This document shows positions 26,126 through 35,547 of a stretch of DNA of 61,119 bases, in pieces. The DNA comes from Lachnospiraceae bacterium. Lineage in GTDB: Bacteria; Bacillota; Clostridia; Lachnospirales; Lachnospiraceae. The DNA is taken from the NCBI GenBank assembly GCA_017399445.1, contig JAFQCM010000124.1, positions 1 through 61,119 of the forward strand, written 5' to 3'. The position numbers and the translations under genes were made by a program. Numbering within the stretch: the first letter of the stretch is position 1; the number at the start of each line of letters is the position of its first letter. A model generated the notes under the pieces. The model saw only the letters and a list, made by a program, of their open reading frames with translations, was not told where the DNA came from and did not search any database.

Positions 26126-27109
26126 TTACACGTTATATATATCAGTTTTATATGCATTTAAATTATCTCTCATCCAGTTAATGGTCTCCTCGATTCCCTG
26201 TGCAAATGTATACTTTGGTGACCAATCTGTCAAGGAACGAATCTTTGCATTTGCTCCTAACAAACGGTTTACTTCACTTTTTTCAGGACGTAATCTTTCT
26301 TCTTCACAAACAATTTTTGCTTTCGGATTAATTTGTGCAATAATTTCATTGGCTAAATCTCCAATGGAAATTTCCTGTTGGGTAGCAATATTAATTTCTT
26401 CTCCAATGGTTTTATCTGATTTAGAAATGGCAATAAAGCCCGCCGCAGTATCTTTTACATAATTAAAATCTCTCGTAGGTGTTAATGAACCAAGTTTTAT
26501 TTCTTCTTTTCCTGCCAAAAGCTGCGAAATAATTGTTGGAATTACTGCCCTTGCAGACTGTCGTGGACCAAAGGTATTAAATGGTCTTACAATGGAAATT
26601 GGCATATTGAAGCTACGATAAAAACTTTCCGCCAGTCTGTCTGCTCCAATTTTTGTAGCGGAATACGGAGACTGTCCCTGATATGGATGCTTTTCATCAA
26701 TAGGAACATACTGTGCTGTTCCATAAACTTCTGAAGTAGAGGTAATCATAATCCTCTCTGTTTCCAGTTCCCTTCCCGCCTGTAATACATTTAACGTTCC
26801 TTTGATATTGGTATCTACATAGGAATCTGGGGAATGATAGCTAAATGGTATTGCAATCAAGGCAGCCAAGTGAAATACCTGTTCCATCCCTTTCATAGCA
26901 GTACGTACACCATTTGGATCTCTGATATCTCCGGTAAATACTTCAATGGCATCTAATTTGTCTTTTGGAAGAGTATCTAACCACCCCCATGTATTAAAGG
27001 AGTTATAATACGCAAACGCCTTTACATCATACCCCTGTTCTACCAACATTTCTGTTAAATGGCTTCCAATAAAACCATCTGCTCCTGTAACTAAAACCTT
27101 TTTTCCCAT
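26126..27109 (-). CDS. legB: LegB-like GDP-GlcNAc 4,6-dehydratase (SDR)
   Basis: A 327-aa extended SDR with KVLVTGADGFIGSHLTEMLV, then the LegB-typical YNSFNTWGWLDTLP, HLAALIAIPFSYHSPDSYV, TSEVYGTAQYVPIDE and the YSATK catalytic pair. It performs the first committed modification (4,6-dehydration) of the legionaminic route. The ATG at 27109 follows AGGAGA with 7-base spacing; the 14 residues upstream in frame would lack a ribosome site. It begins the leg block, downstream of an FkbM gene. Confidence 0.88.
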   Translation of the reverse strand: MGKKVLVTGADGFIGSHLTEMLVEQGYDVKAFAYYNSFNTWGWLDTLPKDKLDAIEVFTGDIRDPNGVRTAMKGMEQVFHLAALIAIPFSYHSPDSYVDTNIKGTLNVLQAGRELETERIMITSTSEVYGTAQYVPIDEKHPYQGQSPYSATKIGADRLAESFYRSFNMPISIVRPFNTFGPRQSARAVIPTIISQLLAGKEEIKLGSLTPTRDFNYVKDTAAGFIAISKSDKTIGEEINIATQQEISIGDLANEIIAQINPKAKIVCEEERLRPEKSEVNRLLGANAKIRSLTDWSPKYTFAQGIEETINWMRDNLNAYKTDIYNV

Positions 27110-27140
27110 CTTTTTATCTCCTATCCTTTCATTTCGAAAT

Positions 27141-28364
27141 TTATACTGCAAAAGTCACAAATTCAGATACATTAAATCCATTTACAGCACCATTGTATCT
27201 CATATACAGCTTATAATCAGGATTCATTTCTCGCATCATTCTAGGTATTTGCCAAATATCATGATTGTTATGATAGGTACATATCGCAAGCTTAGGTCTA
27301 TCACATTTAATATGATGTTTGGCTCCTTTTAGTGCTGCCTGCTCTGCTCCCTCGATATCCATTTTAATAAAAGTGATTTTTTCCTTGATATCAATATCCA
27401 GAGTTGTGATTTCTATCGCTTCTTCTCCTGCCTCTGCCACTTTATTCGCACTTGCATATTTGGAACGTTCAAGATACATCACGCCTTCCTGTTCGCCAAT
27501 TCCCTTATTAACCAATGTTACGTTTTCATAAGGTGCCATATTTTGTTTCAATATTTCAAAGGTATCCTTTGATATTTCATAACAATATATCTGCTTGTAG
27601 CTTCCCATCCGATGTATAAAATCTTCTGCCGAATCGCCTGTGTAAGCTCCCAAATCTACAAACACCTCATTTTCATCACTTTTAATAATATCTAAATCAT
27701 AATAGCTTTCATAATTATTTTCCCGCATTTTATTAATAAGACTTAGATCATACTTTACCCAAAACTGTAAAATACCATTTAATACAAACTTAGAGCGATA
27801 ATCCTCCAATTCTTCATACAGCCATATAAAATCTTCTCTATGATTTTTCAATTCATTAATTCTATTATGAAACAAATCAAAAATACCTTCTTCTATATTA
27901 ATAGCTCCCCAAAAATCCACATATCTGTTAAAATGTGCAACTCTCTGCTTATAGACTTCTTCCCCATATTTCTTTATGCCATTGAAATTCCGCTCCATAT
28001 CTTTTAATATAATTTCATGCGGCATTAACTCTACATAATTCATCAAAGAATAAAATTCATAATCAATATAATTGGTTTTCTTTTCCATGAATTCTATTTT
28101 TTCATTTACTAATTCATACCACTTTGAAATTTCAAATAGTAATTCTTCTTTCGTTACAGAATTTTCCATGTACTTTTCAATCATTTCGCAAGTTGTATAA
28201 TTGTCCAATACTTCATGTTCAAACATACTTTTATTTACTGCATTAATAGTTTCTTTTGTATCCAAAAAGATATCACTTTTGATTTCTTGCGATTGTGCCA
28301 TAATTTCTTTGAGTCGTTTTACCATACTCATAATATCTTTTAACTGCTTTATATCTTCTCTCAT
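27141..28364 (-). CDS. FkbM-family SAM methyltransferase with long N-terminal helical region
   Basis: A 407-aa protein. Residues 1-220 are mainly helical and unassigned. The C-terminal half has a class I methyltransferase core of the FkbM type: EVFVDLGAYTGDSAEDFI for SAM binding, IYCYEISKDTFEILKQN, and IKMDIEGAEQAALKGAKHHI, the FkbM hallmark. It probably O-methylates a sugar of the flagellar glycan. The ATG at 28364 follows GGGAGAAATT. Confidence 0.85.
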   Translation of the reverse strand: MREDIKQLKDIMSMVKRLKEIMAQSQEIKSDIFLDTKETINAVNKSMFEHEVLDNYTTCEMIEKYMENSVTKEELLFEISKWYELVNEKIEFMEKKTNYIDYEFYSLMNYVELMPHEIILKDMERNFNGIKKYGEEVYKQRVAHFNRYVDFWGAINIEEGIFDLFHNRINELKNHREDFIWLYEELEDYRSKFVLNGILQFWVKYDLSLINKMRENNYESYYDLDIIKSDENEVFVDLGAYTGDSAEDFIHRMGSYKQIYCYEISKDTFEILKQNMAPYENVTLVNKGIGEQEGVMYLERSKYASANKVAEAGEEAIEITTLDIDIKEKITFIKMDIEGAEQAALKGAKHHIKCDRPKLAICTYHNNHDIWQIPRMMREMNPDYKLYMRYNGAVNGFNVSEFVTFAV

Positions 28365-28400
28365 AATTTCTCCCTGCCATTTTAAAATCAATTAACTATT

Positions 28401-29609
28401 CTAATCCTCTAATGCTTCTACATAAGCAACAATTTCTTCCCCTCTTTTTTCCCATGTATGATTTTCCAATGTATATTGCCTTGCTATACTTGTTTTTTCT
28501 TCCATATTCTCGTCCTGTAATATTTCACTTACTATTTGAGGCAGTCTTTCTATATTATTCATTGTAAAGAAAGATAAACTTTCACACATCGCTAATTCCT
28601 CTGCAATATAGGAATTATACGGTGTGATTACCGCTGCCTTTGCCATCAAACCAGTAAGAATTCTTTCATGCAATCCGGTTGATAATGTAGGAGCTAAATT
28701 AAGAACTATCTTCGATCTTTGCATATACTTAATTACCTCTTGTATGTCCATGTCCTCTTTCACCACCACTAAATTGTGTGGATATTCCCGAAGCAAGCTT
28801 TCCCAATACTTTCCTGCCACATGCACCTGATATCCAGCTTCCAATAAAACTCTTACTGATTCACTCTTACATTGATACCTTATATTATTGTCTACCAACT
28901 CCATTATAAATTTCAGTTCTCCAAAACCTTCTTTATCCAGTTCCATCCCAATCTCTTTCATATATTTCTCTATACATTCAAAGACTTCCATGTCTGGATT
29001 ATCTTCTGCCATTTTATACACTGCATTATAAATAGTTCTTACCGTTTCTCCATATACTTTTATATGGGGCTCGATATCTATTCTTTTCCCACAAGTTCCC
29101 GGACAGAATATTTCTATATTTCTATCTTCAAAGCCTAGTAATTCGCAATCTCCTGCAAAACCACCATGAGGAAGAAAAAATTTATTTTCCAATTCACCTA
29201 TATAATGATTTATATATTTTATATGTGTTTTGTCAATAACTCCAATATGAGCTACATCATTCTTTATCTGATTCAAACGCCAGAAATGGTGCTCAGGATG
29301 ATCGAATATCCACCCTATGTACGGACATTTAACTTTCTCTAATATGCTGACTGTGGTGTTATTATTCTGTATCTTTATCTCAGATGCACATGCTTGCACA
29401 GAAAAAATAAAAGAATACGGTTTACTCATTTCTTTTTCTAATTCTATGTTAATTTGATTTCCATTTTTTTTTACCTCTTCTAATAGATCAAAAATTTGAA
29501 TCTCATATCCCTTTTCTCCAAATCCTTGGCAAATTCTATCCGATGCCTCTCTTAAAACTCCATACTCAGAACTTCCTTTTATCACTAATACCGTATTTTT
29601 CCCTTCCAT
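28401..29609 (-). CDS. CgeB/DUF3880-like GT-B glycosyltransferase
   Basis: A 402-aa protein resembling the CgeB family. The N-terminal half has YIGWIFDHPEHHFW, comparable to the WVYDSPHIT motif of the paralogue at 37668, and FLPHGG. The C-terminal half has VHVAGKYWESL, IVLNLAPTLSTGLHERILTG and AVITPYNSYIAEEL, the region that binds the donor sugar. Cytoplasmic, with no membrane segment. Likely one step of glycan assembly. The gene is tightly packed between the FkbM and GT2-like genes. Confidence 0.75.
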   Translation of the reverse strand: MEGKNTVLVIKGSSEYGVLREASDRICQGFGEKGYEIQIFDLLEEVKKNGNQINIELEKEMSKPYSFIFSVQACASEIKIQNNNTTVSILEKVKCPYIGWIFDHPEHHFWRLNQIKNDVAHIGVIDKTHIKYINHYIGELENKFFLPHGGFAGDCELLGFEDRNIEIFCPGTCGKRIDIEPHIKVYGETVRTIYNAVYKMAEDNPDMEVFECIEKYMKEIGMELDKEGFGELKFIMELVDNNIRYQCKSESVRVLLEAGYQVHVAGKYWESLLREYPHNLVVVKEDMDIQEVIKYMQRSKIVLNLAPTLSTGLHERILTGLMAKAAVITPYNSYIAEELAMCESLSFFTMNNIERLPQIVSEILQDENMEEKTSIARQYTLENHTWEKRGEEIVAYVEALED

Positions 29610-29621
29610 TCTGTTCCCTCC

Positions 29622-30974
29622 TTACATAACATCCACATATTCCTCAAGAAAAACCGCTCTTAACGCTAAATAATCTCTTTCAAATCTTTTATTCCACTTT
29701 TGTTCATGCAGACACCATACATTTTCCTGTTTTGCAACTACTACCTTGTAATTCTTCTTTTTGAACTCCATACACTGAGAAATGTCATAAAAATGAAACC
29801 CCTTCAATATATCCTCTCGCCAAGGAATATCATACTGGGTAACCATTAAAACACCATCAATTGCATCCACGACTTTATACGCTTCCTCAAACTCATTATT
29901 TAATGTATAACCTCGCTCCATTACGGTATCCTGATAAAGCTTCCTGTAATCTCCAGTGCCATCATTGTCCCACCAAATGCCACTTTTCGGCATAGGTGTC
30001 ACTCCAGCCACTCCAATCATACCAATATCTTTGTTTTTAAAAATTTCTATTACTTCATAAATCATATATGGATTCACAAGCATTACATCCTGATGAAGAT
30101 ATACTTTATATTTTGCTTCTGTCATTTCCATACCTTTATTATAAGCTTCTGTAAGAGAAGAAGCTCCTCTAATTGGCACTACTTCGATTTTCATATTGGA
30201 AGGAATCTTCAAATGTCCTATATAATGTACAGCTTCCTGAAACATATCTTCCTGATTTATCGCCATAATAAAAGCGATACTTTCCACTTCTTCATATGCT
30301 GTACCTTCTTTTCCTTTTACATTTACAGGCACCTTGTCCTCAACCCGTGTGTAAAATTGTTGAAAGAAATCTCTATATTCCACCATGGAGTATTTTTCGA
30401 ACACATATATCATGTATTTCCATATTCGTTCCTGAAAAAAACAAGAAGTAACTCCCATATAATAAAGAGCTACCATTGATATTTGATATTTTCGAATAAA
30501 TTCTATAAATTCTTCATCATTCGAAACATTCATATCTATTCTTCTTACCATAAATTTCAGCTTATAATACCATGCTTCTAATTCCTCAAAATTCTTTCCC
30601 ACAATATCCCATGGTCTGATTTCATAGTTAAGTTCCGTCTGGTAAATGCTAAGACATTGATACAAAACAGCATTGTCACTATCAATCCAATCTATCCCTT
30701 GCAAACGTTCCAATATATTACTGTAACAACATATTGCCTGCTGTATTTTTCCTGTTTGAACCCAGTCCATTAACTGTTCTTTTAATTCCTTATTCTTTTC
30801 AATTTCGTCTTTACTAATTCTTTTTTCCAAATCTAACATTACAGACTCTATCAATGTTTTTCTGCTTCCTACACTTTGATAAGCTGCTTCTGCATATGAC
30901 GCGTATGCTATCAGAAACTTATTTTCTTTTTCACTTTTTTTTGCTAATTGCATGTACAATTCAAACTCTTCCAT
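29622..30974 (-). CDS. GT2-like protein (Glyco_tranf_2_5 type) with N-terminal helical repeats
   Basis: A 450-aa protein and the first gene of the leftward island operon. Residues 1-215 are helical and TPR-like at the start (ENKFLIAYASYAEAAYQS). Residues 225-450 look like a GT-A domain: IAFIMAINQEDMFQEAVHYI, KVYLHQDVMLVNPYMIYEV (with HQD as the presumed metal site) and DIGMIGVAGVTPMPKSG. The protein probably transfers a sugar, with the helical part possibly holding a protein acceptor. A decayed relative lies at 15489-15689. Confidence 0.75.
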   Translation of the reverse strand: MEEFELYMQLAKKSEKENKFLIAYASYAEAAYQSVGSRKTLIESVMLDLEKRISKDEIEKNKELKEQLMDWVQTGKIQQAICCYSNILERLQGIDWIDSDNAVLYQCLSIYQTELNYEIRPWDIVGKNFEELEAWYYKLKFMVRRIDMNVSNDEEFIEFIRKYQISMVALYYMGVTSCFFQERIWKYMIYVFEKYSMVEYRDFFQQFYTRVEDKVPVNVKGKEGTAYEEVESIAFIMAINQEDMFQEAVHYIGHLKIPSNMKIEVVPIRGASSLTEAYNKGMEMTEAKYKVYLHQDVMLVNPYMIYEVIEIFKNKDIGMIGVAGVTPMPKSGIWWDNDGTGDYRKLYQDTVMERGYTLNNEFEEAYKVVDAIDGVLMVTQYDIPWREDILKGFHFYDISQCMEFKKKNYKVVVAKQENVWCLHEQKWNKRFERDYLALRAVFLEEYVDVM

Positions 30975-30999
30975 TTTCCCCTCCCACTACACTCTAATT

Positions 31000-31026
31000 A
31001 TATCGACAATTTTCAGCTTTTCATAA
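31000..31026 (-). promoter_or_regulatory. Sigma-D-like promoter for the leftward glycosylation operon (weak -35)
   Basis: On the minus strand the -10 element reads GTCGATAT, matching the sigma-D consensus GCCGATAT at 7 of 8 bases. The -35 position 15 bases upstream reads TTAT against TAAA, so it is weak. It lies 26 bases from the start of the first island gene (30974) and opposes a second sigma-D-like element for the plus-strand gene. Confidence 0.5.
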
Positions 31027-31067
31027 TCCTTTTCAACCTATTTCTAGGATTTCTATTAAAATGAAAT

Positions 31068-31094
31068 TAATTTTGTTACCAGTATTGCCGATAT
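31068..31094 (+). promoter_or_regulatory. Sigma-D promoter for the plus-strand glycosyltransferase
   Basis: TAAT, 15 bases, then GCCGATAT, which is a perfect -10 and a 3-of-4 -35 for the flagellar sigma factor. The gene starts at 31148, about 47 bases downstream of the expected transcription start. Confidence 0.7.
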
Positions 31095-31147
31095 AATTTA
31101 TAATGTGTAATATTTTTATTACACTCTATCATATGGAGGGACATATT

Positions 31148-32902
31148 ATGCTAAATACAATAAAAAAGGCAATTGAACAAGAAGATTATTACAAGGCCTA
31201 TGAATTATTAGAAACTTACCTGCAAACCGGAATAATCTACACTGATTCCATTGCTATTTTAGAATCTTCCATTTATTTAGGCACACAAGAATACGCCAAA
31301 GCTCTCCGTTGTATTATGGACGGACTCAAAATAAATCCATTAAATTATGAATTGTATTTTTTACTTGGACAGATTTATGAAATAAATACTGAAAACGAAA
31401 AAGCTTATTTATGCTATGAAAACGCAGTTTACCACTGCAAAGAACATGAAGAAGACTTGATATATCTGAATTCATACTTTCAAGACTTTCAGACAAACAC
31501 AAGCACGGTAGTTCCTAATGTTTCCATTATCATTTTAACGTTAAACAACCTGGAATATACAAAAAAATGTTTAGACTCTATTCGAAGATTTTGTTTTCCT
31601 TCTTGCGAAGTAATTGTGGTTGACAACGGTTCCACAGATGGGACCAGAGAATACCTAAAAATCCAAACAGATGTTAAATATCATTTCAACAATAAAAACC
31701 TTGGTTTTTCCGGAGGATGTAATGTAGGAATCCACATGGCAAATCCTAAAAATGATATTTTTCTACTGAATAACGATACTATTCTAACAGAAAACGCCCT
31801 TTTTACCCTGAGAATGGGATTGTATGAAAACGAAAAAAATGGTGCTGCCGGCGCAATTACTAATAATGCCGGAAATCACCAAATTATTAACGAAACATTC
31901 CAAACCTTGGATGAATACTTACATTACGGTTTTACCCATAATATCCCTTGTACAGATTCTCTGGAATTTCGTACCCTATTAATCGGATTCGCTCTATTAA
32001 TCAGACGTTCCGCTTATGAGAAAACAGGTGATTTGGATGAACAATTTTTTCCAGGAAACTTTGAAGATAACGACTACTGCACACGCTTAATTATAAATGA
32101 TTATAATTTAGTTTTATGTAAAAACAGCTTTATTTTTCATTTTGGCGGAAAAAGTTTTTCTCTACTAGAAAACAACAACGAGACTACATATTCTTCCAGT
32201 TACACAACAAATCAACAACGTTATATTGACAAATGGCATATACGACCATACTATTCTCAGACCCAGCGGCCGGAATTACTGAAGCAAATGGATTTAAAAG
32301 ATAAGTTCCAAACCATCAATGTTTTGGATATCGGATGTGCCTGTGGTGCTACTTTACTGGAAATCAAAAACCGCTTTCCTAATGCGAACCTTTATGGAAT
32401 TGAATTAGATTCCTATGCTGCTACCTTTGCTTCTCATATCGCAAAGGTGACCCAAGGAAATGTGGAAACCATGGAGCTTTCCTTTGATGTAAATTTTGAT
32501 TACATTATTTTAGGAGATATTCTGGCGCATTTGGTGAACCCAGAAATACTTTTATCAAAATTAAAAAAGCACCTTTCTCCAAACGGTGCAATTATTACCA
32601 GTATTCCTAATATTTTGCATTACTCAGCCATGTTACAAATATTAAGTGGCAGCTTTGAATATTCCGATTTCGGAATTTTAGAGCGAACTCACCTTCGCTT
32701 TTTCACAAAATACAACAGTGTAAAGCTTCTGGAACAATGTGGATATCAGATTGTGGGATTTGACAAAGTAATAGAAGAACCAAATGAGAAACAGCTTGAG
32801 ACCAAGCACTATATTGAACAGCTTGCTCAACTGCCTAATGCGGTAGATAAAGAACAATTTTTAGTTACTCAATATATTTTCAAAGCAAAAATCAAGTCCT
32901 AG
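31148..32902 (+). CDS. TPR-GT2-methyltransferase fusion protein
   Basis: A 584-aa protein and the only plus-strand gene. Residues 1-110 have TPR-like repeats (YKAYELLETYL, YELYFLLGQIYEINTENEKA). Residues 120-365 are GT2 (VSIIILTLNNLEYTKKCL, VIVVDNGSTDG, FLLNNDTILTENALF, FPGNFEDNDYCTRLI). Residues 390-560 are a class I SAM methyltransferase (VLDIGCACGATLLEIK, LYGIELDSYA). One chain may therefore add and methylate a sugar, or methylate a previous one. I chose the ATG at 31148 after GGAGGG; an upstream ATG in frame has no ribosome site. Confidence 0.85.
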   Translation: MLNTIKKAIEQEDYYKAYELLETYLQTGIIYTDSIAILESSIYLGTQEYAKALRCIMDGLKINPLNYELYFLLGQIYEINTENEKAYLCYENAVYHCKEHEEDLIYLNSYFQDFQTNTSTVVPNVSIIILTLNNLEYTKKCLDSIRRFCFPSCEVIVVDNGSTDGTREYLKIQTDVKYHFNNKNLGFSGGCNVGIHMANPKNDIFLLNNDTILTENALFTLRMGLYENEKNGAAGAITNNAGNHQIINETFQTLDEYLHYGFTHNIPCTDSLEFRTLLIGFALLIRRSAYEKTGDLDEQFFPGNFEDNDYCTRLIINDYNLVLCKNSFIFHFGGKSFSLLENNNETTYSSSYTTNQQRYIDKWHIRPYYSQTQRPELLKQMDLKDKFQTINVLDIGCACGATLLEIKNRFPNANLYGIELDSYAATFASHIAKVTQGNVETMELSFDVNFDYIILGDILAHLVNPEILLSKLKKHLSPNGAIITSIPNILHYSAMLQILSGSFEYSDFGILERTHLRFFTKYNSVKLLEQCGYQIVGFDKVIEEPNEKQLETKHYIEQLAQLPNAVDKEQFLVTQYIFKAKIKS

Positions 32903-32936
32903 TATATAAGTGAGGGATTCCCTCACTTATATACTA
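32900..32936. terminator. Convergent 17-bp hairpin containing both stop codons
   Basis: TAGTATATAAGTGAGGG and its exact complement are separated by ATT. The first three bases are the stop codon of the plus-strand gene, and the TAA of the converging minus-strand gene lies inside the second arm. No long T-run follows on either side. It most likely acts as a two-way transcription stop. Confidence 0.7.
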
Positions 32937-33730
32937 TATTCCTGTAACAGTTGTTGGCAAACTTCTAAAATTCCACATTCTTTTGCATAGTTCACCAATA
33001 CATTTCGTTTTGTTTCATATAAATTATATTTTTTTAGATCTTCCATATATTTTTTCATAATATAGCATGAACTTCCAACTGCATATATAGGATTAAAATC
33101 AATACTACCTCCCATAGTATACGCTTTTGTAAGCACTTCATCCACATATCCAATTTTATATTCCTTCGCAATCCTCAATGCTAATTCATAATCCTCGTAA
33201 TTTCTCAAACTGGTTTCAAATCCTCCAACACATTTTAACACTTCACTTTTTACAAGCATCGTTGGAGTCCCAATAAAACTTTGTTCTAAAAGGAATGGGT
33301 ATATATGTCCATTTTTTTGTTCCAAAGGAATTTCTTTCTTAGGCACATATGTTAAATTACCATCTCCAAAATCTCTGGAGTACATAGAATATATCATTCC
33401 ATAATCCGAATCGCACATAATTTCCATCTGTTTATGAAGTTTATTTTCCACCCATTCATCATCACTGTCCTGAAAAGCAATATATTTCCCTTTCGCCATT
33501 CGTATTCCAACATTACGGGAAAAAGCTGCTCCTCTGTTTTTACTGCTTTTTTTATACTTTATTCGTTCGTCACCAATAGATTTTACAATCTCTTCCGTAT
33601 TATCACTGGAATTATCATCAATAATTATTACTTCCAAATTTTCATAATTCTGACTTAATACACTTTCTACTGAACGCTTTATTACACCAGCTCGATTATA
33701 GGTGGGAATCACTACACTAACTAATTCCAT
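32927..33730 (-). CDS. Glycosyltransferase family 2
   Basis: A 267-aa minimal GT2: LVSVVIPTYNRAGVIKRSVE, VIIIDDNSSDNTEEIV, AFQDSDDEWVENKL for the metal site, and YEDYELALRIAKEYKIGYV downstream. Its start overlaps the end of the Maf gene by 10 bases, so the two are coupled. It probably extends or builds the glycan used with that Maf protein. Confidence 0.88.
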   Translation of the reverse strand: MELVSVVIPTYNRAGVIKRSVESVLSQNYENLEVIIIDDNSSDNTEEIVKSIGDERIKYKKSSKNRGAAFSRNVGIRMAKGKYIAFQDSDDEWVENKLHKQMEIMCDSDYGMIYSMYSRDFGDGNLTYVPKKEIPLEQKNGHIYPFLLEQSFIGTPTMLVKSEVLKCVGGFETSLRNYEDYELALRIAKEYKIGYVDEVLTKAYTMGGSIDFNPIYAVGSSCYIMKKYMEDLKKYNLYETKRNVLVNYAKECGILEVCQQLLQEYSI

Positions 33731-35541
33731 ACATCCATCTCCAATACATCATCAAACTCTTTTATGTTTTCACTTATTACATTCCATGTTTCTTGAAATA
33801 TTTTCTTCATAAGCTTCAACATATTATTATCATTATCCTGAAGTCCTGCAAGTGCATTCTGCTCTTTCATCGTCCTATACATAATAAGGTCATTAAAGAA
33901 TTTCATAATTTCTATTTTTTCTAATTCTTCACTCAATCCTAGTATGGATTCCATTTCTTTGTTATCTTTTTGTTCACATTTAGAAATCATATCCTGCAGA
34001 ATCCCCTTGGATTTTATCATTTCCTCTCTAATTTCTACAAGTCCTTTGTATACGCACTTCTTACTTTCCCCTGTAAACAAATCTTCTGTCTCTTTTATTA
34101 TCTTTGATACGTGGATATTTTCACAAGAATACCGCTCTATTACATCCACAAGTCCCATTTGACGAGTCCCTTGTATTTTTAATCCATATTTTTTTACATC
34201 CACAAAATCTATTTCCGGATGTTTCTTTATATTTTCTTCAAAAAATCTGGCAAACCTCATCCAATCCTGCCTGCTGTACACAGTTTCTCCGTTGATTCCC
34301 TCTGCCTGTATGTATTCTCCAAACGGATTTTCGCTCTGTACAAATTTGTTGTTATCTGCATATGCTCCATGTTCTCCAAAAGCCAAATCCTGGCCTACAA
34401 ACACAATACGTTTTACTCCCATTTCTAATAAAACGGAAAACATAAACGTAGCGACCGAGCCATCTGAATGTACTACTCCCTCATGAATTCCTGCACTTTC
34501 CCTAAAGCCTGCATATAAACCTCCATTATTGCATATGATTTTTTCCCCCTTATGACACTCCATAAATTCTATAGAAGTTTCTGGCAATACAATTGCCGGG
34601 ATATGTACATTTCCATTTTTCATTCTAGGTGTCACAGGTTTCACAGGGTCCAATGTACCTATAAAATCCGGTTCTATTCCATTGTCCATAAGAGTATCTA
34701 ACACTCTTTCCACTGCAATAATAAGAAACTTTCCCTTCGCGCTTTTTAGCACCTGCAAATTTTCTTTTAAAGAAGGGCCTGCCGCAACCATAATAGCTGT
34801 CACATCTTTTGGTATATTGCTTTTTAGAGCTTCAAAGCTCTTACTTTTCAAAAAATATTTCATATTATGAAGTATATTTTTTACAGAAAATGCACTTAGA
34901 TATAAAATGGTATTCTGCATTACTAAGGCTTCCTTTTTATACTCCTTGCATTTTTCGCAAAATTGTTTATATTCTTCCTCAAAAATCCCGGTATACTGTG
35001 GCAACGAAAGCATTTCCGTTTCCGAATCGTTTACTTTACCAAATCCATATTCCCATACCTTATACAATGCTTTTTCATTGATTCCGCTTACAATAAGACA
35101 AAACTTCGAATTGGTTAATATATCTGATATGTCGTAATTCTTCAAAACAAATTGAAAAATCTCCAAAGAAGGCTCAAACACAACCAGCATATTACCTTGT
35201 TGCATAAGCCTTAACAATTCCCGGACAAAAAGTCCGTTTCCCAAACCATACAGAATATTAATCTGTTCTATCGTTCCTAACGAAACACCTTGTGCCCAGC
35301 TTACGCTTTCCCGCAAAGGTGCATATAAACTATTCAGTCGGTACACCTGATTTTGTTTTTTTATGACCAAAATATCATTACCATCTTTTGCTTTTACACA
35401 TTCTTTTACAAAGCTGTTTTCTTCGCCTTCCAAGCCCTGTATTCCTGCCCACAATGTAGAACTATTTTTCTTTAATGCAGTCATATTTTTGTCATAGATT
35501 AATTTCCTTTGTTTTTCGCCCGCTTTTTCTTCCATCCCCAT
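33721..35541 (-). CDS. Maf-type flagellin glycosyltransferase (DUF115), copy 1
   Basis: A 606-aa motility accessory factor. The central DUF115 region shows VTAIMVAAGPSLKENLQVL, FLIIAVERVLDTLMDNGIEP, ETSIEFMECHKGEKIIC, and RIVFVGQDLAFGEHGAYAD. Maf proteins attach nonulosonic acids such as legionaminic or pseudaminic acid to Ser/Thr of flagellin in the cytoplasm before export. The CMP-donor pathway is encoded in the same window. About 45% alike by eye to copy 2; they may act at different sites or with different sugars. Confidence 0.88.
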   Translation of the reverse strand: MGMEEKAGEKQRKLIYDKNMTALKKNSSTLWAGIQGLEGEENSFVKECVKAKDGNDILVIKKQNQVYRLNSLYAPLRESVSWAQGVSLGTIEQINILYGLGNGLFVRELLRLMQQGNMLVVFEPSLEIFQFVLKNYDISDILTNSKFCLIVSGINEKALYKVWEYGFGKVNDSETEMLSLPQYTGIFEEEYKQFCEKCKEYKKEALVMQNTILYLSAFSVKNILHNMKYFLKSKSFEALKSNIPKDVTAIMVAAGPSLKENLQVLKSAKGKFLIIAVERVLDTLMDNGIEPDFIGTLDPVKPVTPRMKNGNVHIPAIVLPETSIEFMECHKGEKIICNNGGLYAGFRESAGIHEGVVHSDGSVATFMFSVLLEMGVKRIVFVGQDLAFGEHGAYADNNKFVQSENPFGEYIQAEGINGETVYSRQDWMRFARFFEENIKKHPEIDFVDVKKYGLKIQGTRQMGLVDVIERYSCENIHVSKIIKETEDLFTGESKKCVYKGLVEIREEMIKSKGILQDMISKCEQKDNKEMESILGLSEELEKIEIMKFFNDLIMYRTMKEQNALAGLQDNDNNMLKLMKKIFQETWNVISENIKEFDDVLEMDVWN

Positions 35542-35547
35542 AAGTAT

